A stretch of 64,000 nucleotides of DNA, from contig NZ_QQAW01000009.1 of NCBI RefSeq assembly GCF_003350405.1, positions 83,304-147,303 of the forward strand, given 5' to 3'. The notes under the pieces were generated by a model that worked only from the letters and a program-made list of their open reading frames with translations, was not told where the DNA came from and made no database searches. Numbering within the stretch: the first letter of the stretch is position 1; each line of letters begins with the position of its first letter. Made by a program: the position numbers and the translations under genes. Below, piece after piece: positions 58,050-64,000 of this stretch. This stretch comes from Gluconacetobacter liquefaciens. GTDB lineage: Bacteria; Pseudomonadota; Alphaproteobacteria; Acetobacterales; Acetobacteraceae.

Positions 58050-58708
58050 TGCTCCCCACGACGCGCTCGGCGTTGCGGGTGACGACGTTGAGCCTCGTCG
58101 CCGGATACGTGGACGCCGTGGGGTATGTGGAACTCCACGGCATCTTCAGCGCCGCCATGACCGGCAACTCGACCAATTTCGGCATCTCGCTTGCCGCGCA
58201 GGACTGGCCGAAGGTGGCTGCCATCGGCACCGTTCTCGGCCTGTTTTTCTGCGGAGCCCTCGCCGCCAGCCTGCTGCGCCGCAGCCTGCGCGCCTATCGT
58301 CACGAATGGCTGTGGATCGCAGCCCTTCTGGTGCTGGCTCAATGCCTGCACTGGTCGCATGCCGCCGCCACGGGGTCGCGAGCGGAAACCCTGCTGCTGA
58401 CCGTCGCAATGGCCATGCAGGGCGAGGTGCTGTCCCGCTTCTCCAGCGTTTCTGTGCAGACGATCGTCGTCACGAACAACATTGTCAAATTCGCGGATAA
58501 CATCGTGGGCTTTCTCTGGAACGCACAGCGCGGCAAGCCTGCCTTCTCCCTGGCCGCCGCCCTGCCCGGCCTCGGCTGGGCAGGCTGCGTCGCCGGAGCG
58601 TTTCTCTCCGTCCTCATGCGTCAGGCGACATCCGGCTACTTCCTGTTGCCGGTCCCGCTCCTGATCGGCCTCTGCTTTCTCTGCCCTGACGACCTGCAAC
58701 AGGATTGA
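58049..58708 (+). CDS. DUF1275 (YoaK-like) membrane protein
   Basis: This 219-residue membrane protein has six hydrophobic helices and the DUF1275 hallmarks: SLVAGYVDAVGYVELHG (residues 15-31), FSAAMTGNSTNFG and later TNNIVKFADNIVGF. DUF1275 proteins are uncharacterised. The ATG overlaps the oxdC TGA by one base (TGATG), implying translational coupling. It might move oxalate or formate across the membrane or bring it to OxdC; this is inference from gene order alone. Confidence 0.85.
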   Translation: MLPTTRSALRVTTLSLVAGYVDAVGYVELHGIFSAAMTGNSTNFGISLAAQDWPKVAAIGTVLGLFFCGALAASLLRRSLRAYRHEWLWIAALLVLAQCLHWSHAAATGSRAETLLLTVAMAMQGEVLSRFSSVSVQTIVVTNNIVKFADNIVGFLWNAQRGKPAFSLAAALPGLGWAGCVAGAFLSVLMRQATSGYFLLPVPLLIGLCFLCPDDLQQD

Positions 58709-58859
58709 ACACAGGGTCGTTGCCATCACCTGACAATGGCAGCAATCATTCCCCGGCGTGAGGCGACCATGGAAGGCGCATCTTCCGCATTCAAGGACAT
58801 GCGTACACGGCTTTTCTGTCCGAAAAGCGTGTTTCATACATCAATTTAGAAAGCAATAT

Positions 58860-58933
58860 TGGCTGGGGGACCTGGATTCGAACCAGGGCTGACCGGGTCA
58901 GAGCCGGTAGTTCTACCGCTAAACTATCCCCCA
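58860..58933 (-). tRNA. tRNA-Gln, anticodon CTG, CCA encoded
   Basis: On the minus strand a 7-bp acceptor TGGGGGA/TCCCCCA, a D-arm with GCGGTAGA, the anticodon stem ACCGG/CCGGT with loop CTCTGAC (anticodon CTG at its centre) and a T-arm CCTGGTTCGAATCCAGG are all visible. Discriminator G and genome-encoded CCA end at 58860. The four-arm cloverleaf fits well. Confidence 0.95.
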
Positions 58934-59102
58934 ACCGGGTGACCGGGCTTAGTGCCGTGCGGTGAGGGGCTGATAGCATCGGCCACGGAGCGTGACAAGC
59001 ACCTTTCCGTGCTGTTTTTGCAATCGGACATATTTGTCTTGCCCTGCGTGCGGGTCAGCACACAGTATATACTCCATACGGTGGTGGCAGAGGGACCGTC
59101 CG

Positions 59103-60236
59103 ATGGACAGTACGATGTCCTGGCGCGATGGCCAGGAGGCGACGCGACTCCCCCGTGCTTCGGGATTTCGGCCGAATCGCGGCATGCTTGGCATGTTCGG
59201 CGCGATTGATCTTGGAACGAATAATTGCCGGCTGATGATCGCTGCCCCGCATGCGGATGGCTTTCGTGTCGTCGATAGCTTCAACCGAATCGTTCGGCTG
59301 GGCGAAGGCCTGCAACGGACCGGGGAACTCAGCCCCCATGCGATGGATCGCACCATCGACGCATTGCGAATCTGCGCCATGCGCATGGAGCGCCGACGGC
59401 TGTATCGCTACCGCGCGGTCGCGACCGAAGCGTGCCGCCGCGCCGGCAACGGCGCGGCCTTTATCGAGCGCGCCCGCCAGGAAACCGGGCTGGATATCAC
59501 CGTGATTTCCTCGCGCGAGGAAGCCGAACTGGCGATGGAAAGCTGTTCGGCCCTGCTGCATGACGACCGCGTGTCCCCTACGCGCACCCGCGCGCTGCTG
59601 TTCGATATCGGTGGTGGCTCGACTGAAATCGCGTGGGTCCGCACCGACCGGCATACCCGCCGCCAGGATCTCAGCGGTTATCTCAGCCTGCCGGCGGGCG
59701 TGATCACCCAGGCGGAGCAGTTCGGCGAGAGCGCGTTCAGCGAACAGGGCTACCAGCGGATGGTCGAGCAGATCGCCAACCAGTTGCGGGCGTTCGAGGC
59801 CGTGCATTGCATTCGCCGCGAAATCAGCCGCGGCAATGTCAGCCTGATCGGCACCAGCGGCACCGTTACCACCCTGGCCAGCATTGCCCTGTCGCTTGCG
59901 CGCTACAGCCGGACGGCGGTGGATGGCACGATCCTGGAGGCTGGGCCGGCCCTGGAGGCGATTCGTACCCTGGCTGCCATGGGGCCGGTCGGGTTGAGCC
60001 AGCACCCATGCGTCGGCCCAGACCGTGCCCAATATGTGATGCCGGGCTGTGCGATCTTCGAGGCGATTCACCGGGTATGGCCGGTGCCGGAAATCATGGT
60101 GGCCGATCGCGGCCTGCGTGATGGTATGCTGCTGCGCATGATTAACGATTCGACCAGTGTGGCCATGCCGTCGTCACCGTCTCCCCTGCCCTTTGCCGCA
60201 TCCCGGCCGCCGGCGATGGGCGTATCGCTTCCATGA
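59103..60236 (+). CDS. ppx: Exopolyphosphatase / pppGpp phosphohydrolase family (Ppx/GppA)
   Basis: This 377-residue protein of the actin-fold Ppx/GppA family hydrolyses inorganic polyphosphate or converts pppGpp to ppGpp. Residues FGAIDLGTNNCRLMIA (phosphate-1 loop near 28-43), the Glu-rich SSREEAELAM, LLFDIGGGSTEIAWV and the IGTSGTVTTLASIAL loop are diagnostic. Only the two N-terminal actin-fold domains are present, the short alphaproteobacterial form. The ATG at 59103 has AGAGGG upstream. It overlaps rlmE by four bases; both touch RNA/stringent metabolism. Confidence 0.92.
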   Translation: MDSTMSWRDGQEATRLPRASGFRPNRGMLGMFGAIDLGTNNCRLMIAAPHADGFRVVDSFNRIVRLGEGLQRTGELSPHAMDRTIDALRICAMRMERRRLYRYRAVATEACRRAGNGAAFIERARQETGLDITVISSREEAELAMESCSALLHDDRVSPTRTRALLFDIGGGSTEIAWVRTDRHTRRQDLSGYLSLPAGVITQAEQFGESAFSEQGYQRMVEQIANQLRAFEAVHCIRREISRGNVSLIGTSGTVTTLASIALSLARYSRTAVDGTILEAGPALEAIRTLAAMGPVGLSQHPCVGPDRAQYVMPGCAIFEAIHRVWPVPEIMVADRGLRDGMLLRMINDSTSVAMPSSPSPLPFAASRPPAMGVSLP

Positions 60237-61024
60237 AGCGTCGTCCTCCCGCCGGTGGTGGCAAGTCACGGGTTCCCGGCAAGGCCCTTAGCAGCAGTTC
60301 GGCCCCCGGTACCGGCGATGCGGCGGCGGATTCCGGCGCCGCACGCTCGACCCGGAGCCAGGCCGTATCGCTGCGCACCGCGCGGGGGCGCACCACGGCC
60401 CAGCAGCGCTGGCTCAACCGACAACTGAACGACCCATACGTGCAGGCCGCCCGCAAGCAGGGATGGCGGTCGCGCGCGGCCTTCAAGCTGATCGAACTGG
60501 ATGACCGCTTCCATCTGATCCAGCCCGGCATGCGGGTGGTCGATCTGGGCGCGGCACCAGGTGGCTGGACGCAGGTGGCCGTCAAGCGCGGTGCGAGCAA
60601 TGTCGTGGGCGTCGATCTGCTGCCGGTCGACCCTGTTTCCGGCGCTACGATCCTCGAAGGCGATTTCAACGACCCCGATCTGCCGGACAAGCTGACGGAA
60701 TTGCTGGGCGGCCCGGCCGATCTGGTCCTGTCGGATATGGCGCCGAATACGACCGGCCACGCACCGACGGACCATTTGCGCATCCTTGGCCTGGCGGAAC
60801 TGGCCCTGGATTTTGCTCTAAAGGTGCTGGCACCGGGGGGCACCTTCGTGGCGAAGGTCTTTCAGGGAGGGTCTGAGAAGCAGATGCTGGAACCGATGAA
60901 GCACGCTTTCGCGACCGTTCGCCACGCCAAGCCGCCGGCCAGCCGCAAGGAATCGAGCGAACTGTATGTGGTCGCGACCGGTTTTCGACCAGATCGGGTC
61001 CTGCAGAAACAATCGGAAGAGTAG
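60233..61024 (+). CDS. rlmE: 23S rRNA (uridine-2'-O) methyltransferase RlmE
   Basis: This 263-residue AdoMet-dependent methylase modifies U2552 in the A-loop of 23S rRNA. The catalytic K-D-K-E set is visible: SRAAFKLIELDDRF, LSDMAPNTTG, GTFVAKVFQG and RKESSELYVV, with VVDLGAAPGGWTQVA for cofactor binding. An N-terminal 60-residue Ser/Ala/Arg-rich extension precedes the fold, as in related alphaproteobacterial proteins. Overlaps ppx by ATGA. Confidence 0.95.
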   Translation: MKRRPPAGGGKSRVPGKALSSSSAPGTGDAAADSGAARSTRSQAVSLRTARGRTTAQQRWLNRQLNDPYVQAARKQGWRSRAAFKLIELDDRFHLIQPGMRVVDLGAAPGGWTQVAVKRGASNVVGVDLLPVDPVSGATILEGDFNDPDLPDKLTELLGGPADLVLSDMAPNTTGHAPTDHLRILGLAELALDFALKVLAPGGTFVAKVFQGGSEKQMLEPMKHAFATVRHAKPPASRKESSELYVVATGFRPDRVLQKQSEE

Positions 61025-61120
61025 AGTCTGGAAAGGGGGGCAAACCACCCCCCGTTCGACTCCCGAGTTAGAATCTGAGCAGAAATGTGCTCGGCAGCGA
61101 GAGTGGCCGCTACAGGCCTC

Positions 61121-62074
61121 TTACGCCGCCACCTCGTCCGCCGACCAGAGCCAGGCCGCGCCGCGCACGCCGGAACTGTCACCATGGAGGTTGCGGACGA
61201 CAGGTGTATTGCACTGGGGCGTGATGACGTAGCGGGGCATTAGCAACGGCACGCGGGCGTAGATCGAGAGCAGGTTCGACACCCCGCCACCCAGCACGAC
61301 GACATCCGGGTCAAGGAAGTTGATCGCCATGGCGCAGGCACGCGCCAGGCGGTCCACATAGCGGTCGAGCGCGCCGATGGCGGCGATGTCCCCCGCCTCG
61401 GCTGCCGCCTCGATTCCTGCCGTGTCGCGATGGCCCGGTCCTTTCCAGTCCTGTGCCAGGGCCGGGCCGCTCAGGAATCGTTCCAGGCAACCTTCGTTGC
61501 CGCAGAAACATTTGGGGAACGGCATTTCCGTGATTCGCGGCCAGGGCAGCGGGATGTGCCCCCACTCGCCGGCGATATGGTGAGCGCCGGTCAGCAGTTT
61601 GCCGTCCACCACCAGTCCGCCGCCCATCCCAGTACCGAGAATCACCCCCAGCACGACGCGTCGGCCGGCACCAGCACCATCCACGGCCTCGGACAGGGCA
61701 AAGCAGTTGGCATCATTCTCGACCCGGACCTCGCGCCCGACGGATTCGGTCAGGTCCCGCCCGAAGGGCTGGTTGTTCAGCCAGGTGGCGTTCGCATTCT
61801 TGATCAGGCCGCTCTCCGGGCTGATCGAGCCCGGAATACCGATCCCCACGGTGCCCGTGCCGCCCAGTTCGGCGTCCATGGCGGTGACGAGATCGCGAAT
61901 GGCCGTGACCGCGCCGGCGTAATGTCCGGGATTGGCAATGCGTCGTCGGACCAGTTCCCGGCCGTCCGCGCGAGCCAACGCCGCGATTTCGATCTTCGTT
62001 CCGCCAAAATCGATTCCAATCCGATAGCCGGTCATATCCATCCCGTCAGCCGTGATATTTTCCATGGTCGCCAT
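61121..62074 (-). CDS. ROK family sugar kinase (Mak-like fructokinase)
   Basis: This 317-residue ROK kinase phosphorylates a hexose, with N-terminal phosphate loop IGIDFGGTKIEIAAL, catalytic Asp in VENDANCFALSEA, GVILGTGMGGGLVVDGKL, and the zinc-binding EWGHIPLP...CFCGNEGCLERFLSG region (Cys3-His). EWGH followed by CFCGNEGCLE is typical of Mak/NagK members, so fructose or N-acetylglucosamine are likely substrates. Starts at 62074, 62065, 62041 or 62035 are possible. Convergent with rlmE. Confidence 0.88.
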   Translation of the reverse strand: MATMENITADGMDMTGYRIGIDFGGTKIEIAALARADGRELVRRRIANPGHYAGAVTAIRDLVTAMDAELGGTGTVGIGIPGSISPESGLIKNANATWLNNQPFGRDLTESVGREVRVENDANCFALSEAVDGAGAGRRVVLGVILGTGMGGGLVVDGKLLTGAHHIAGEWGHIPLPWPRITEMPFPKCFCGNEGCLERFLSGPALAQDWKGPGHRDTAGIEAAAEAGDIAAIGALDRYVDRLARACAMAINFLDPDVVVLGGGVSNLLSIYARVPLLMPRYVITPQCNTPVVRNLHGDSSGVRGAAWLWSADEVAA

Positions 62075-62161
62075 TTCTTCTATGGTGCGACCTTTCGTGC
62101 CGTAAAGTCACCCCCAGGCAGAGGGTTCGTGATCCGCTGCCGCCTTCCGGAGCCCGCTGCC

Positions 62162-62407
62162 ATGAGCGAGACGCTGCTCGACGTCAAAGGGTTGAGCTGC
62201 CCCCTGCCCGTCCTCAAGGCCAATCGGGCCCTGCGGAGCATGCAGCCGGGTGACCGGCTGCGCGTGATCGCGACCGACCGGGCCAGCGTTGCCGATTTCC
62301 AGGCATTCTGCCGTGAAACGGGCCATGCGCTGATCGCTTTCGGCGAGGATGGCGGTGTGCTCTCTTTCGTGATCAGGCGCCGACCCGAAGCGGCGGCAAC
62401 CACTTAG
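62162..62407 (+). CDS. TusA-like sulfurtransferase family protein
   Basis: This 81-residue protein has the TusA signature LLDVKGLSCPLPVLKANRAL with the sulfur-carrying Cys in CPLP (near residue 13). TusA-like proteins relay persulfide sulfur for tRNA thiolation, Moco and other pathways. It is divergent from the ROK gene. A larger ORF in the same frame begins upstream within the ROK coding region, but MSETLLDV is the family start. The partner sulfur donor is not identifiable here. Confidence 0.9.
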   Translation: MSETLLDVKGLSCPLPVLKANRALRSMQPGDRLRVIATDRASVADFQAFCRETGHALIAFGEDGGVLSFVIRRRPEAAATT

Positions 62408-62528
62408 GACGCCGCACTTGCCTGTTCGTTCCAAAGACGTGCCCTAAATGCCACATCCGGCACAAAATCCCCCTATCCGCCCTATGCCCTTGGCAGAAGC
62501 GGCCACCTGGGAGTAATTCCTGCGCCTC

Positions 62529-62780
62529 ATGATGGAAGTACCGCACCCAATGACGGAAGATCTGTCCCAGCTTTCCTTCGAGGACGCCCTCGCGCAGCTC
62601 GAAGATATCGTGCGCAAGCTCGAAGGCGGACAGCTTCGCCTCCAGGATGCCATCGCATCCTATGAGCGTGGGGCGGCTCTGCGACGACACTGCGAAAGCA
62701 AGCTGAACGAGGCCGACGCCCGCGTTCAGGCGATCATCCAGCGGGCCGATGGCGCGCTGGAGACGAAATCGATGGATTGA
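62529..62780 (+). CDS. xseB: Exodeoxyribonuclease VII small subunit
   Basis: This 83-residue small subunit of exonuclease VII has the family pattern LSFEDALAQLEDIVRKLEGG (residues 15-34), then LRLQDAIASYERGAALRRHC and ADARVQAI. It is all-helical and coiled. Starts at 62529, 62532 or 62550 are possible. It lies eight bases before ispA, the xseB-ispA-dxs order common in Proteobacteria. Confidence 0.93.
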   Translation: MMEVPHPMTEDLSQLSFEDALAQLEDIVRKLEGGQLRLQDAIASYERGAALRRHCESKLNEADARVQAIIQRADGALETKSMD

Positions 62781-62787
62781 CGTACCG

Positions 62788-63723
62788 ATGAGCCACACCA
62801 CAGCGACCGCCCGGACAGGGCAGACCGCGGACCGCGCCAGCCTGCTGCGGTCTTCCCTGTCGACACGGGCCTCGGCCGTCGAAGCCGCCATCGACAGCCT
62901 GCTGCCCCCGGTGCCGGGCGCCGAAGGCCGGGTGATCGACGCCATGCGCTATGCCACGCTGGGCGGCGGCAAGCGCCTGCGCGGTTATCTGACGGCCGAA
63001 GTCGCCAGCCTGTTCGATGTCGATGCTGCCCGGTCCTATCGCGTCGCGGCCTCTGTCGAGATGCTGCATGCCTATTCGCTGGTGCATGACGACCTACCGG
63101 CGATGGATGACGACGACCTGCGCCGGGGCCAGCCCTCGACGCACCGCAAGTTCGACGAGGCGACCGCCATCCTGGCGGGTGATGCCCTCCAGACGATGGC
63201 GTTCGAGATTCTGGCTCATGAGGCCACCCACTCCGACGCGACCATCCGCATCGGCCTGGTGTCCGCCCTCGCCGCTGCCTCGGGGGCAGCCGGCATGGTC
63301 GGTGGCCAGATGATCGATATGGAAGGCGAAGGCCGTTCGCTTTCCCTGCCGGAAGTCGAGCGCCTGCATGCGCTCAAGACCGGCTGCCTGATCCGTTACG
63401 CGGCCGAGGCCGGGGCGATTCTCGGGCAGGTCGATCCATCGGTTCGTGCCCGCATCGCCGCCTATGGGCGTGACCTGGGCGCTGCCTTCCAGATTGCCGA
63501 CGACGTGCTGGACGCCACCGCCAGCGCCGAGGAACTGGGCAAAACCGCCGGCAAGGACCAGGCGGCTGGCAAATCCACCTACGTCGCCCTGCTGGGCGTG
63601 GAGGGGGCTGCCCGCGAGGCGCGGCGCGTGGCCGAACAGGCGGAAGCCCATCTCGATATCTTCGGGCCCGAAGCCGACCGGTTGCGGGACCTGATCCGTT
63701 ACGTCGTCGATCGCAGGAGCTGA
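62788..63723 (+). CDS. ispA: Farnesyl/geranylgeranyl diphosphate synthase
   Basis: This 311-residue all-helical polyprenyl synthetase makes farnesyl diphosphate from IPP and DMAPP. The first Asp-rich motif is [13 protein letters not shown] (near residue 92) and the second is FQIADDVLD (near 235). [10 protein letters not shown] supplies the IPP-binding Lys and Arg. A start at 62788 fits the family; 14 codons upstream overlap xseB. It is followed after five bases by dxs, feeding the same isoprenoid route. Confidence 0.94.
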   Translation: MSHTTATARTGQTADRASLLRSSLSTRASAVEAAIDSLLPPVPGAEGRVIDAMRYATLGGGKRLRGYLTAEVASLFDVDAARSYRVAASVEMLHAYSLVHDDLPAMDDDDLRRGQPSTHRKFDEATAILAGDALQTMAFEILAHEATHSDATIRIGLVSALAAASGAAGMVGGQMIDMEGEGRSLSLPEVERLHALKTGCLIRYAAEAGAILGQVDPSVRARIAAYGRDLGAAFQIADDVLDATASAEELGKTAGKDQAAGKSTYVALLGVEGAAREARRVAEQAEAHLDIFGPEADRLRDLIRYVVDRRS

Positions 63724-63728
63724 AGACC

Positions 63729-64000
63729 ATGGCCGAAGACAAGAGCCACGCCGAAATCCCGAACGACGCGATCCCGACGAAGGGCCGCTTTCCGCTTCTG
63801 GACCGTGTCAGCGCGCCGCGCGACCTGCGGAACCTGTCGGTGGACCAGTTGCGCCAGTTGGCCGAGGAATTGCGGGCCGAGACGGTCGATGCGGTCTCGA
63901 CCACCGGCGGCCATCTGGGCGCCTCGCTGGGCGTGGTGGAACTGACGGTGGCGCTGCACGCGGTGTTCGACACGCCCGACGACCGCATCATCTGGGATGT
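63729..64000 (+). CDS. dxs: 1-deoxy-D-xylulose-5-phosphate synthase, 5' end only
   Basis: The window cuts this gene after 90 codons. The visible start of this thiamine-diphosphate enzyme of the non-mevalonate isoprenoid pathway contains [45 protein letters not shown] and [13 protein letters not shown], which match Dxs residues 1-90. AGGAGCTGAAG before the ATG gives a ribosome site. It completes xseB-ispA-dxs. Confidence 0.93.
   Translation, partial: MAEDKSHAEIPNDAIPTKGRFPLLDRVSAPRDLRNLSVDQLRQLAEELRAETVDAVSTTGGHLGASLGVVELTVALHAVFDTPDDRIIWD

Noticed and set aside
58860..58933. Integration site at tRNA-Gln
   Set aside because: No integrase or duplicated tRNA 3' end nearby; flanking genes are core genes.

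Overview
The window looks like chromosomal backbone DNA of an alphaproteobacterium, most probably an acetic acid bacterium (Acetobacteraceae, Gluconacetobacter/Komagataeibacter type). The coding DNA is clearly GC-rich. Supporting traits are a pyruvate dehydrogenase E1-beta carrying its own lipoyl domain, a three-subunit FGAM synthase (PurS/PurQ/PurL), the run tpiA-ppiD-trpE-trpG-trpD-trpC-moaC, a ppx-rlmE pair, and an xseB-ispA-dxs run. The genus assignment is inference; no rRNA gene is present. No prophage, insertion sequence, CRISPR array or integrase is visible.

Layout. 1-6.4 kb: the tail of rpmG, then a leftward group ftsB, eno, kdsA, pyrG, secG, tpiA, with one DUF3429 membrane-protein gene in opposite orientation between eno and kdsA. 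6.6-13.4 kb: rightward ppiD, trpE, trpG, trpD, trpC, moaC. 13.4-21.9 kb: an XRE/ImmA-IrrE-like metabolic regulator divergent from pdhA-pdhB-pdhC-lpdA-lipA-ratA, i.e. the pyruvate dehydrogenase complex followed by the enzyme that lipoylates it. 22-26 kb: a small His-rich secreted protein, then leftward pncC (cinA C-terminal type), pgpA, a lytic transglycosylase and a TerC-type membrane protein. 26.2-33.5 kb: purB, an NRDE protein, then purC-purS-(Rap1a/Tai-like)-purQ-purL-bolA-grxD. 33.6-40 kb: a small secreted protein, yraN, cardiolipin synthase, an EEP-fold nuclease/phosphatase, an AI-2E transporter, a mercaptopyruvate-type sulfurtransferase and a cystathionine beta-lyase.

40-44.5 kb: a FecI/FecR/TonB-receptor cell-surface signalling cassette. 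44.7-50.2 kb: surE, a PadR-DUF1700-DUF2807 cassette, an outer-membrane beta-barrel protein and a Na+/H+ antiporter. 50.4-54.8 kb: aldo/keto reductase, secreted alpha/beta hydrolase, soluble transhydrogenase. 55-58.7 kb: a frameshifted comM, then oxalate decarboxylase translationally coupled to a DUF1275 membrane protein. 58.9-64 kb: tRNA-Gln(CTG) with encoded CCA, ppx/gppA, rlmE, a ROK sugar kinase, a TusA-like protein, xseB, ispA and the start of dxs.

Most of the window is core metabolism: lower glycolysis feeding pyruvate dehydrogenase, purine, tryptophan and isoprenoid synthesis. The parts most worth a second look are accessory: the Rap1a/Tai-like protein inside the purine operon, the OxdC-DUF1275 pair with an operator-like palindrome, the broken comM flanked by inverted AT-rich 18-mers, the FecIR receptor cassette with a palindrome upstream of its sigma gene, and the regulator facing pdhA. 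I did not find a clear-cut new defence or mobile system; the strongest candidates for something undescribed are offered as hypotheses.
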